Translations under genes and position numbers: made by a program
Assembly: GCA_964521255.1 (NCBI GenBank)
Contig: CAZFRM010000001.1
Coordinates: 1 to 64,000, forward strand
Reading direction: 5' to 3'
Length of the DNA: 64,000 nucleotides
Origin: ZC4RG29 sp964521255
Lineage (GTDB): Bacteria > Bacteroidota > Bacteroidia > Cytophagales > Cyclobacteriaceae
The notes under the pieces: generated by a model
Database searches by the model: none
What the model was told of the DNA's origin: nothing
The model's input: the letters and a program-made list of their open reading frames with translations, nothing else
Shown here: positions 54,028 to 62,470 of the stretch, in pieces
Layout of the letters: each line of letters starts with the position of its first letter
Numbering within the stretch: the stretch's first letter is position 1

Positions 54028-56136
54028 ATGGCATTAATAGGAACGTTGCGCAACAAGATGGGAGCATGGGTAGTGGTGTTTGTCTTTGTTGCAATCGCGG
54101 CATTTACACTGGGAGATCTTCTGGGTAACAACTCCACTCTTTTGGGAGATAATAACGTAGGTGAAATAGCCGGAAACAATATTTCCCTGAAGGAATATCA
54201 GGACGCAATTCAGGAACGCGAAATGAATTACCGCCTTATGTTCAACCGCTCTCCAGGTGAAAGAGAAACCCCGCTTTTGCAGGAACAGGCATGGGAACTT
54301 CTGGTCGCTAAACACGCCATTGAATCGCAGTATAAAAAACTGGGTGTAAAAGTTACCAGTGAAGAAGTATGGGATATGATTCAGGGGAAGAACGTTGATG
54401 AAAACCTGCGGTCAACGCCAATATTCCTCAATGAAGCCGGGCAGTTTGATCGCAATAAAGTAGTTCAATATCTACAGTATGTTAATCAACAACCTTTTGG
54501 TAGCGAAGACCGTTTCCGGTGGGAGTCTTACCAACAAAATCTGGCGCCCGGAAGAACTCGTATAAAGTATGAAAACCTGCTGATCAAGACATCTTATGTT
54601 ACATCTGCAGAAGCTGAACGTGACTACCACTTGCAAAATGATGTTGCTGAAGTTAAATATTTATATGTCCCCTTCTTTGCTATCAGTGACTCATCCGCTC
54701 AAATTACTGGCAGTGATCTTCAAAACTATTATAACAAAAACAAAGAACGCTATAAGACGGAACATACAACTGATTTAAGTTATGTCACCTTCCCGGTAGT
54801 TCCCTCATCGTATGACTCTGCTGATATCAGAAAAGAGCTTGCAGGACTTGTCAACGACTTTAAAACATCAACAAATGATTCACTCTTTGCGATAAGCAAT
54901 TCTGATAATCCTAATGCTTTTACCCGATATACACCAACTACACTTCCAACATTTGTAAGCGCCGATAGCCTGGTGCAGGGAAAAGTATATGGACCAATTG
55001 TCGATGGTAATTTCTATAAAGTGGTAAAGATTTCAAGCGCTGGTAAAGACACCATTAACACGGCAAGGGCACGCCACATTCTCGTTAAATGGACAAGCGA
55101 TAGCATTGTTACCAAAAAAGTAGCAAGAGAAAAAGCCAATACCATTTTAAGAGACCTTAAGAACGGTGCTGACTTTGCGGCAAAAGCACGGGAAGCAAGT
55201 GAAGATCCGGGATCTGCTTCACGTGGAGGAGACCTCGGCTGGTTCAGCACGGGCCAGATGGTAAAGCCTTTTCAGGATGCAGTTTTCAATGCAACTAAAC
55301 CTGGTTTATTAAATACTATTGTTGAATCTGAATTTGGCTTCCATATCATTGATGTAACCAACGTAAAAGATAATACAGCTTATAAAATTGGTGTTATTGA
55401 ACGTGAAATATCTGCCAGTGATGCCTCTATAAATGAAGCTTTGCGTCAGGCAGAAACTTTTCAGGTTGGTCTTTCGGGAATTGAAGCCTTCAGGAAAAAA
55501 GCAGATGAAAGTGGTTTGAATGTATTGGAAGCAAGGAACATTGTTGCAGGCGATCGCAGGATCGGGGTATTAGGTGATGCACGTCAAATTGTTCAATGGT
55601 CTTTCCGGGACGGATCGATAGGCAAAGTATCGGATGTATTTGATCTTCGGGATCAATTTGTAGTTGCCATTATGACCAATGAGATAAAGAAAGGCTACAA
55701 ATCTCTTGATATGGTGAAAGAAGAGATCACACCGGTTGTGAAGAATGAAGTAAAAGGTAAAATGATTATCGAAAAGCTTGGTAAGCTCCAGGGAAGTCTG
55801 GACGAAATAGCCACATCGTTCGGAAAAGATGCAAACGTGTATACCAACAACGAACTTAAACTGAGCAGCAGTTCTCTTCCGGGTATTGGATTTGATCCTG
55901 TTGCATTGGGCACGGCGGTCTCCCTTGAAAACGGAAAGCGTTCTAAACCATTCGCAGGCGAAAATGGTGTTGTCATTGTTGAAATGGTGAACAAAACGGT
56001 TGCACCTGCTATTGCTGACTACAGTTTGTACAAAACTCAACAGGAACAAAACCTCACGAATCGCACCAGCTACAGTATTACTGATGCAATTAAAGAAAGC
56101 TCAGGAATTGAAGACGAACGATACAAGTTCTTTTAG
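54028..56136 (+). CDS. PpiD/SurA-type peptidyl-prolyl isomerase, membrane-anchored
   Basis: Envelope folding factor of 702 residues. One N-terminal transmembrane helix (about 12-34, WVVVFVFVAIAAFTLGDLLG) anchors it. A SurA_N-like domain follows (about 40-250), then a parvulin domain at about 345-450 (ARHILVKW, ASEDPGSASRGGDLGWFSTG, FGFHIIDV). A second degenerate parvulin-like region and a C-terminal helical part complete it. It probably assists outer-membrane protein folding. It has its own promoter and a perfect 14-bp terminator. Confidence 0.92.
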   Translation: MALIGTLRNKMGAWVVVFVFVAIAAFTLGDLLGNNSTLLGDNNVGEIAGNNISLKEYQDAIQEREMNYRLMFNRSPGERETPLLQEQAWELLVAKHAIESQYKKLGVKVTSEEVWDMIQGKNVDENLRSTPIFLNEAGQFDRNKVVQYLQYVNQQPFGSEDRFRWESYQQNLAPGRTRIKYENLLIKTSYVTSAEAERDYHLQNDVAEVKYLYVPFFAISDSSAQITGSDLQNYYNKNKERYKTEHTTDLSYVTFPVVPSSYDSADIRKELAGLVNDFKTSTNDSLFAISNSDNPNAFTRYTPTTLPTFVSADSLVQGKVYGPIVDGNFYKVVKISSAGKDTINTARARHILVKWTSDSIVTKKVAREKANTILRDLKNGADFAAKAREASEDPGSASRGGDLGWFSTGQMVKPFQDAVFNATKPGLLNTIVESEFGFHIIDVTNVKDNTAYKIGVIEREISASDASINEALRQAETFQVGLSGIEAFRKKADESGLNVLEARNIVAGDRRIGVLGDARQIVQWSFRDGSIGKVSDVFDLRDQFVVAIMTNEIKKGYKSLDMVKEEITPVVKNEVKGKMIIEKLGKLQGSLDEIATSFGKDANVYTNNELKLSSSSLPGIGFDPVALGTAVSLENGKRSKPFAGENGVVIVEMVNKTVAPAIADYSLYKTQQEQNLTNRTSYSITDAIKESSGIEDERYKFF

Positions 56137-56153
56137 ATACTAACTAAACTCAC

Positions 56154-56186
56154 AAAGACCTGCATCAACAGCTGATGCAGGTCTTT
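56154..56186 (+). terminator. Intrinsic terminator behind the PpiD/SurA gene
   Basis: AAAGACCTGCATCA (56154-56167) pairs perfectly with TGATGCAGGTCTTT (56173-56186) around ACAGC. It covers an upstream in-frame ATG (56175) of the next gene, which shows that the true start is 56196. Confidence 0.9.
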
Positions 56187-56195
56187 GCATTTGCT

Positions 56196-56459
56196 ATGGA
56201 TAAGGAATGGCTGGACTCCTTCCGGAAAAAACTAGACGAGCATCATGCCTGGCCATCTCTCTATATGTTTAAGTTCATCGTTCCCCGGGGAAAAGAAAAT
56301 GAATTGAGAAACCTGTTTCCTGAACATGAAATTTCAGAAAGAGCTTCAGCCAATGGAAATTACGCAAGCTTTACCATTAAAATGATGTGCCCTTCCAGCG
56401 AAGCCGTTATTAAAGTTTATGAAAAGGTAGAAGGGATAGAAGGCATCATCGCATTATAA
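56196..56459 (+). CDS. DUF493 family protein (YbeD-like)
   Basis: 87 residues from ATG 56196. DUF493 proteins are small ferredoxin-like-fold proteins resembling the ACT domain; their function is not established. The pattern YMFKFIVPRGKENELRNLF, then YASFTIKMMCPSSEAVIKVY, fits the family. The frame extends to 56175, but that codon lies in the terminator stem. It is followed by the pterin dehydratase gene after 71 bases. Confidence 0.85.
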   Translation: MDKEWLDSFRKKLDEHHAWPSLYMFKFIVPRGKENELRNLFPEHEISERASANGNYASFTIKMMCPSSEAVIKVYEKVEGIEGIIAL

Positions 56460-56530
56460 CCAAAAAGCAAATTGATGCTTCCTCATATTCTTTTAACTTT
56501 ATCAGGATTTAAAAACTTAAATACTAAGCT

Positions 56531-56764
56531 ATGTGGACAGAAGACAACGACAAGCTGAAAAAAACTTTTCAGTTTAAAGATTTCTCAGAAGCATTCGGCT
56601 TTATGACACGTGTCGCAATCATTGCAGAAAAAATGAACCATCATCCAACCTGGACAAATACCTGGAACAAAGTTTCATTTGAATTGTCAACCCACGATGC
56701 CGGCAATAAAGTTACTGACAAGGATCACAAACTTGCCTCTGCTATTGACGCTCTGGTTAAATAA
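56531..56764 (+). CDS. 4a-hydroxytetrahydrobiopterin dehydratase (short form)
   Basis: 77 residues. The active-site signature is EKMNHHPTWTNTWNKV (the histidines act in catalysis), followed by LSTHDAGNKVTDKDHKLA. It recycles the pterin cofactor used by aromatic amino acid hydroxylases, or has a related molybdopterin role. No such hydroxylase is in the window. The short N-terminus is usual among Bacteroidota members. Confidence 0.9.
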   Translation: MWTEDNDKLKKTFQFKDFSEAFGFMTRVAIIAEKMNHHPTWTNTWNKVSFELSTHDAGNKVTDKDHKLASAIDALVK

Positions 56765-56807
56765 TATTTAGTTGCGGTAGCTATTACATTTTCAACTAGC
56801 CATCCTT

Positions 56808-56906
56808 AATGCCACTAAAGCACAAAAACACTAAATCGCACCAAAGTTATTTTACTACGTTACGTATCATTTGTGGTTTTTCGTGCCTTTGTGATTTAGT
56901 GGCATT
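56808..56906. repeat. Inverted intergenic element built of octamers (unit NCACNAAR)
   Basis: The left arm reads CCACTAAA, GCACAAAA, ACACTAAA. The right arm reverse-complemented reads CCACTAAA, TCACAAAG, GCACGAAA. The outer 12 bases AATGCCACTAAA (56808-56819) and TTTAGTGGCATT (56895-56906) are exact inverted copies. Same unit as 7-79. It lies between the pterin dehydratase and rsmI genes, both on the plus strand, with no ordinary terminator. Confidence 0.75.
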
Positions 56907-56941
56907 ACAAAATCTATTTATTCAACAGGTCTGAATAGCTA

Positions 56942-57622
56942 ATGGAAAATCGGACGTCACTATACCTTGTACCTACTCCGATTGGCAACCTGCGCGACAT
57001 TACGTTTCGGGCCATTGAAACCTTAAATGCAGTTGACCTTATTTTAGCCGAAGATACCCGCACCTCAGGGGTCTTGCTCAAGCATTACGAAATCAAAAAG
57101 CCACTTCAGAGCTTTCATAATTTTAATGAACATCGTGCGCTGGAGGGATTGATTAAAAGAATGAAAGACGGTGAAACCATGGCGCTAATTTCAGATGCCG
57201 GCACACCAGGAATTTCTGATCCGGGTTTCTTACTAGTGAGAGCCGGTCTTGAAGCGAACTTAAAAATAGAGTGCCTGCCAGGCGCAACAGCATTCGTTCC
57301 TGCACTCGTCAAATCAGGACTACCTTCCGACCGATTTACTTTTGAAGGCTTTCTCCCTCATAAAAAAGGAAGACAAACCATTCTTAAAAAATTATCATCT
57401 GAAGAACGGACAATGATCTTTTATGAATCTCCCTTTCGTCTTCTAAAAACCCTCGAACAATTTATGGAGTATTTTGGCGCTTCCCGAAAAGCTTCTGTTT
57501 CACGGGAGTTAACAAAAATTTATGAAGAAACTGTGAACGGAACACTGGCGGAAATCAAAGAACACTTCAGTCAAAAAGAGGTGAAAGGTGAAATTGTTAT
57601 TGTAGTGGAAGGCAAAAAATAA
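56942..57622 (+). CDS. rsmI: 16S rRNA (cytidine-1402 2'-O)-methyltransferase
   Basis: Methylates the 2'-OH of C1402 in the 30S decoding centre. 226 residues. The tetrapyrrole-methylase-like fold has LYLVPTPIGNLRDITFRAI, LAEDTRTSG and ALISDAGTPGISDPGF, all family hallmarks; FEGFLPHKKGRQ and FYESPFRL follow. It is somewhat short at the C-terminus (E. coli about 286), so the extra C-terminal domain is missing. Confidence 0.95.
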   Translation: MENRTSLYLVPTPIGNLRDITFRAIETLNAVDLILAEDTRTSGVLLKHYEIKKPLQSFHNFNEHRALEGLIKRMKDGETMALISDAGTPGISDPGFLLVRAGLEANLKIECLPGATAFVPALVKSGLPSDRFTFEGFLPHKKGRQTILKKLSSEERTMIFYESPFRLLKTLEQFMEYFGASRKASVSRELTKIYEETVNGTLAEIKEHFSQKEVKGEIVIVVEGKK

Positions 57623-57732
57623 AGGGCATTTACAAATATCGGAACATGAGAACCGTTTACCTTGTTTTTCGTTTGATTCACTCACATATAAAAATTCAAT
57701 TTGTTCTTATCTTCACTTCATTAAAATTCTAA

Positions 57733-58548
57733 ATGACAACTAAAATGAATTTACAATCGATTGAAACAAGTGTGGTTGAAGTTTGCCGGGAGGTTGGTGA
57801 ATTTATTTTACGTGAAGGCGCAAACTTTGACAGAAGCCGGATTGAGCAAAAGAATGATTTTAATAACCTTGTTTCGTATGTTGATAAGGAAGCTGAAAAA
57901 AAACTTGTAAAACGGCTGAATCAAATATTTCCGGAAGCTGGCTTTATAACAGAAGAAGGTACAGTTGCAACATCATCCGGTCGTGAGTATAACTGGATCA
58001 TTGATCCACTGGATGGAACCACTAATTTCCTTCACGGTTTACCGATCTACGCAATCAGTGTTGGTCTTGCCAGAAATCAGGAAGTTATTCTGGGTGTTGT
58101 TCATGAAATGAATCGTGATGAATGTTTTCATGCTATTGAAGGTGGGCCTGCTTATTGCAATGATAAAATCATTAAGGCATCTGCCATTTCTTCAATAAGC
58201 GAATCTCTTCTGGCTACCGGGTTCCCGTATTATCATTCTGACAAAAAAGATGAATACCTGGAGATCATAAAGGAATTTCTGTATAAGACGCACGGCATTC
58301 GCAGACTTGGCAGTGCAGCCATCGATCTTGCCTACGTTGCCTGCGGTAGAATTGAAGGTTATTTTGAATATAATCTACATGCCTGGGATGTAGCAGGGGG
58401 CGCTTGCATTTTGAAACAAGCCGGAGGGCATATAACGGACTTTAAGGGCGGAAATAATTTTCTGTTCGGCGGTGAACTTTGTGCAACAAATACAAAAATT
58501 CACAGTGAGATTTTACAGATAATCAACTCACGTTGGTATCCTGATTGA
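57733..58548 (+). CDS. Inositol monophosphatase family protein
   Basis: 271 residues of the lithium-sensitive Mg2+-dependent phosphatase fold. Metal motifs are GFITEEGT, the IDPLDGTTNFLHG signature, and the C-terminal HAWDVAGGACILKQAGG. Natural substrates of bacterial members vary (inositol phosphates, sugar phosphates, PAP). The neighbours do not narrow this down. Confidence 0.9.
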   Translation: MTTKMNLQSIETSVVEVCREVGEFILREGANFDRSRIEQKNDFNNLVSYVDKEAEKKLVKRLNQIFPEAGFITEEGTVATSSGREYNWIIDPLDGTTNFLHGLPIYAISVGLARNQEVILGVVHEMNRDECFHAIEGGPAYCNDKIIKASAISSISESLLATGFPYYHSDKKDEYLEIIKEFLYKTHGIRRLGSAAIDLAYVACGRIEGYFEYNLHAWDVAGGACILKQAGGHITDFKGGNNFLFGGELCATNTKIHSEILQIINSRWYPD

Positions 58549-58571
58549 TGAATTATCCTTAAATTTGAATC

Positions 58572-58745
58572 ATGCAACAAATTCTTGTCCTTTTGATATT
58601 TATTGGGGCTGTGGCTTATTTAGGTAAGATCATTTACAATCACTTTACCACTCAATCTAATTGCTCTTCAGGATGCGGTAAATGCAATTCAATTGACATT
58701 AAAAAAATTGAAGAGCAATTCAAAGCAGACTCACTCAGGAATTAA
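58572..58745 (+). CDS. FeoB-associated-type Cys-rich small membrane protein
   Basis: 57 residues: one transmembrane helix (about 3-19, QQILVLLIFIGAVAYLG), then NCSSGCGKCNSIDIKK with C31, C35 and C38 in the pattern CxxxCxxC, and a charged helix. This is the layout of the FeoB-associated Cys-rich family, thought to accompany ferrous-iron uptake. No feoA or feoB is in this window. It is convergent with the radical SAM gene, 15 bases apart. Start ATG 58572 is the only one before the helix. Confidence 0.65.
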   Translation: MQQILVLLIFIGAVAYLGKIIYNHFTTQSNCSSGCGKCNSIDIKKIEEQFKADSLRN

Positions 58746-58760
58746 TTTTCCTATATTTTT

Positions 58761-59816
58761 TCAATTCATTACAATACTTGTTCCTTCCGTACAGTTCGTA
58801 CAGATTTCAATCTCACTTCTGGATTTTAATAAAGAAGCACGAAAAGATTTATATTTCTCTCCCATCCATATTGATTCAAAAGAATCTTTCGATACATCGC
58901 CCAGCACATGCGACGCATCTTTATCAAAACAACAAGGCACTACCTTACCATCCCATGTAATCACACAACTATGCCACATCTTCCAACAGTGGTTGAGTAA
59001 TTTGTTTTTAATGCGATAAGTTCCATCTGAATTTTTTCTATAGCGCGCGTATTTACTATTCTCAGGAATAAGATCAGATCCATTTTTATAATCATACACT
59101 TGCGCTGATTTAAAAACAACCTCATCCACACCAAGTTGGTGAGCCAGTTTACGAACCTGTGGTATCTGATGTTCGTTAGGCCTGACAACAAGAAACTGAA
59201 AAACTACATGCGGTGTTCTTGATTTTAATTTCTTCTTCCATTGCAATACATTCTTTGTTCCCTCAATCACTTTAGAAAGATTTCCTCCAATTCGATAAGA
59301 CTCGTAGCTTTCTTGTGTTACTCCATCAATAGATATAATCAAACGGTCTAGTCCTGACTCTACCGTGCGTCTTGCATTTTCATCATTGAGGTAATGACCA
59401 TTTGTTGATGTAGATGTATAAATCCTTTTTTGCGAAGCAGTATTAACCATTTCAAGAAAACGTGAGTGAAGAAAGGGTTCACCCTGAAAATAGAAGGTAA
59501 GCCAAATCAGTGTGTCACTTAATTCATCAATTACCTTTTTAAAAAGATCAGGGCTTAACATACCCGTAGCCCGTGTAAAAGAACGAAGTCCGCTGGGACA
59601 TTCCGGGCATCGTAAATTACAGGATGTTGTCGGTTCGATGGCCAGGCTTATAGGAAGACCTGTAATTTCAGGAGATCCAATAATTTTAGCGTAATGATAG
59701 CTTTGGTATATGTTCGATGCATTTCGAATCTTTCTCAAAGAAAGCTTTGAAAACAAGCTAAGACTATCGTTCAACCTTACCACTGAAATTGAATTATGCT
59801 GAAAACAAAAATACAC
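58761..59816 (-). CDS. Radical SAM protein with SPASM domain
   Basis: 351 residues. The [4Fe-4S]-AdoMet motif is C66-x3-C70-x2-C73 (TTSCNLRCPECPSG). The barrel continues with FYFQGEPFLH (GGEP-like) and LIISIDGVTQESY. The C-terminal part has further cysteines for an auxiliary cluster: HCWKMWHSC, VVPCCFDKD and EICTNCTEG, the SPASM layout. SPASM proteins often modify peptides or act as dehydrogenases, but no substrate is identifiable. It is divergent from the Lnb_N-domain gene (56 bases). Confidence 0.88.
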   Translation of the reverse strand: MYFCFQHNSISVVRLNDSLSLFSKLSLRKIRNASNIYQSYHYAKIIGSPEITGLPISLAIEPTTSCNLRCPECPSGLRSFTRATGMLSPDLFKKVIDELSDTLIWLTFYFQGEPFLHSRFLEMVNTASQKRIYTSTSTNGHYLNDENARRTVESGLDRLIISIDGVTQESYESYRIGGNLSKVIEGTKNVLQWKKKLKSRTPHVVFQFLVVRPNEHQIPQVRKLAHQLGVDEVVFKSAQVYDYKNGSDLIPENSKYARYRKNSDGTYRIKNKLLNHCWKMWHSCVITWDGKVVPCCFDKDASHVLGDVSKDSFESIWMGEKYKSFRASLLKSRSEIEICTNCTEGTSIVMN

Positions 59817-59872
59817 GGATATGTCAGAATAACAACGATGGTCTTATCTTGCAATACTATCTGAATTGTCAT

Positions 59873-61048
59873 ATGCAAAAACTTGGATTGTTCATCCTTG
59901 CACTTGTTACTTTTACAACCTTAAAAGGTCAGCATAAACTTTCACCTGAAGGGCAAATCTCTGTTATTACCTGTGGTCCCTGGCAAGGTGAGTTGTGGTC
60001 TGCGTTTGGTCATAGCGCGTTCCGCGTTTATGATCCTGACCTGGAAATTGATGAAGCCTACAACTACGGCGTATTCAGCTTCGAGCCTGGTTTTTATCTC
60101 AACTTCGCAAGAGGACATAACTATTACATGCTTGGCGTCTACCGCTACCAGGATTTTAAAAATGTATATATCTATTACAATCGTTATGTACACGAGCAAG
60201 TGCTCAATCTAACACCAAACCAGAAGCAGAAGTTGTATGATTATTTGCAATGGAATGCCTTACCTGAAAATCAAAAGTATCGCTATGATTATTTCTACGA
60301 CAACTGCGCCACAAAAATTCGAGATGTAGTAGCAAAAGTCTTAGGTGATTCAGTGCGATTTGATGGATCATACGTTACCTCAACAAATACCATCCGCGAC
60401 TTAACTGATTTGTATCTTCAACAGCAACCCTGGGGAGATTTGGGAATTGACATATGCCTGGGTTTGCCTATGGATAAGGTAGCTTCACCCTATGAATATA
60501 TGTTTTTGCCCGATTATGTAGAAAGTGGTTTTGACCATGCCTTTGTGAAGAGGGGTAATTCTGAAGTTCCGATTGTAGGAGAAAAAAAAATTGTATATGC
60601 TCAACGAGATGAAGATCCAATAAAGGGACTACCTCATCCATTCTACGTATTTGGATTTTTTGCTTTTATAACGCTGGCTATAAGCATAAGGGATTTAAAG
60701 AAAAAAAAACTAACACAGTGGTTTGATGTAATTTTCTTTGTAGTGCTTGGATTGATCGGAGTTCTCCTCACCTATCTCTGGTTCTTCACTGACCATAAAG
60801 CTGCTGCGAAAAATTTTAATCTCCTCTGGGCCCTGCCGACTCACCTCTTGATTACATTTTTCTTGTTTAAAAATTACAACTGGATAAAAAATTATTTCCT
60901 GGTAGTCTTTATTATTTCAATAATTTTGCTCGTTTTCTGGAAATTCCTTCCGCAAGAACTTAACCTTTCTTTAATTCCAATTGTGATTGCACTGGCGCTA
61001 AGATCTTTTTGCCAGTTCAGAATAAGAAAACTTCGGGAAGGCCTTTAG
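59873..61048 (+). CDS. Lnb_N (DUF4105) domain protein with C-terminal membrane part
   Basis: 391 residues from ATG 59873, which begins a signal peptide (MQKLGLFILALVTFTTLKGQ). The frame is open to 59789, but that stretch has no family resemblance. The periplasmic domain shows LWSAFGHSAFRVYD with its histidine, and YDNCATKIRDVV with its cysteine, the putative catalytic pair of the NlpC/P60-like DUF4105 fold. The C-terminal 130 residues hold about four transmembrane helices. Function unknown; a lipid- or peptidoglycan-linked hydrolase or acyltransferase is plausible. Convergent with the next kinase, 3 bases apart. Confidence 0.82.
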   Translation: MQKLGLFILALVTFTTLKGQHKLSPEGQISVITCGPWQGELWSAFGHSAFRVYDPDLEIDEAYNYGVFSFEPGFYLNFARGHNYYMLGVYRYQDFKNVYIYYNRYVHEQVLNLTPNQKQKLYDYLQWNALPENQKYRYDYFYDNCATKIRDVVAKVLGDSVRFDGSYVTSTNTIRDLTDLYLQQQPWGDLGIDICLGLPMDKVASPYEYMFLPDYVESGFDHAFVKRGNSEVPIVGEKKIVYAQRDEDPIKGLPHPFYVFGFFAFITLAISIRDLKKKKLTQWFDVIFFVVLGLIGVLLTYLWFFTDHKAAAKNFNLLWALPTHLLITFFLFKNYNWIKNYFLVVFIISIILLVFWKFLPQELNLSLIPIVIALALRSFCQFRIRKLREGL

Positions 61049-61051
61049 AAG

Positions 61052-62422
61052 CTAAAGGATTGAAATCTTATCTTGAAGTTTCTGCTTTGAGCCTTCCTTT
61101 ATCTTTTCACCAACAGATACCGGGAAGGTTAATGTAAATGTCGTTCCTTTACCCACTTCTGACTCAAGGAAAATACTTCCCAGCATTCTTTCAACTGCTT
61201 CTTTGACAATGTAGAGTCCAAGACCAGAGCCTTTAGACTGGTTGGTACCTCTGAAAAACATATTGAAAATTTTGGGGATCAATTCCTTTTCGATACCCTG
61301 CCCATTATCGGAAACAGTAATTACCAGTGTTGTGTGCTTCAGCTCCGCTACAACCTTTACCCATTTACTCTTTACATTCGAACGCTGATAATACACGGCG
61401 TTAGCAATGATGTTATTCAAAATAATATACAATCTCACCCGGTCGATTATCATTTCATGATCAAGTTGAATTGATTTCTCAATTTGAACTTTATCAGCTC
61501 CCGGGATAAACCTGAAATTTTCAATTACTTCATCAACCAATTGATTAATATTTACCGAAGAGACAACTGCAGATGCTTTTGCATTACGTGCGTAGTCAAT
61601 TATATCCCTCAAAAAATCATCAAGTTTGTTAGCTCTATCCTTCAGTAATAAGAAGTAATTCATTACTATTTCATCCCGCGTTTCCGAAGTAGCTTCATTT
61701 AGAATGCCCTTGATATCCAGTACGGGTACCTTTAAGTCATGCGAAACACTGTAAAAGAATCTATCTAACTCACCATTTACTTTTTCAAGGTCTTTATTTT
61801 TTTCCTTGACTTCCTCCGCTTTTGTATAAAGTTGGCTTTCTGAATGTTGGTTCATGTTAGACATGAACACTATAAAAAAAGTCAGCACAACAATGCTGGA
61901 AACAAGGTTAATGACGAAGGATCGTTCCAAATCGATTGCTTCGAACTTAAATGTTCCAAAAACATTGAAATGAGAAATAAATAAGATGAGTAGTAAGACA
62001 ACAGAAAGTGAAATGAAAAATATTCTTAGTCTGTTTTCATTGATTTCAAAAACAACCGCTGCAAGGCCAACCCAGGGGAAGTAGTAAAGATAAATGCCCA
62101 GTTCAGGTGGTACGAGTGATGAGTAAACAAAGAAGAAAATATTCAGAAAGGAGAGCAACAGCACCTTGGCCACAAGATGCTTTCCCCGTTCATTTAGTAC
62201 ATAACAAATAAAGATCCCAACGGCCATTGTCATATCCATCAGGGGCATGAAACCAAGACCATCTACAAGGTCTTCCAGGGAATGAAGAAATCCGGCAACA
62301 GAACCAAACAATGCGAACTGTGAAAAGAGAATGATGCGTTTGTATTTATACAAAGCCTCTTGATCCTCAGAAAACTCACGGCTATAGCGTGACCAATTTT
62401 TAACCGATAAAAATTTTAACAT
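61052..62422 (-). CDS. Multi-transmembrane sensor histidine kinase
   Basis: 456 residues. Six to seven N-terminal transmembrane helices (about 25-200) without an obvious periplasmic sensor, a coiled coil (EEVKEKNKDLEKVNGELD), and the HisKA helix with H228 (SVSHDLKVPVLD). The ATPase domain has DNGQGIEKEL and FRGTNQSKGSGLGLYIVKE, much like the kinase at 17585-19225. No response regulator is adjacent. Confidence 0.88.
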   Translation of the reverse strand: MLKFLSVKNWSRYSREFSEDQEALYKYKRIILFSQFALFGSVAGFLHSLEDLVDGLGFMPLMDMTMAVGIFICYVLNERGKHLVAKVLLLSFLNIFFFVYSSLVPPELGIYLYYFPWVGLAAVVFEINENRLRIFFISLSVVLLLILFISHFNVFGTFKFEAIDLERSFVINLVSSIVVLTFFIVFMSNMNQHSESQLYTKAEEVKEKNKDLEKVNGELDRFFYSVSHDLKVPVLDIKGILNEATSETRDEIVMNYFLLLKDRANKLDDFLRDIIDYARNAKASAVVSSVNINQLVDEVIENFRFIPGADKVQIEKSIQLDHEMIIDRVRLYIILNNIIANAVYYQRSNVKSKWVKVVAELKHTTLVITVSDNGQGIEKELIPKIFNMFFRGTNQSKGSGLGLYIVKEAVERMLGSIFLESEVGKGTTFTLTFPVSVGEKIKEGSKQKLQDKISIL

Positions 62423-62470
62423 ACGGATATTGCCGCTAAGTTAATGGGAATTAAAAGATTCAACAACATA

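Noticed and set aside
58572..58745. The Cys-rich peptide as a RiPP precursor for the radical SAM/SPASM protein
   Set aside because: It begins with a clear transmembrane helix and has the FeoB-associated layout. It is convergent with the enzyme gene rather than co-transcribed, and has no leader-core boundary.
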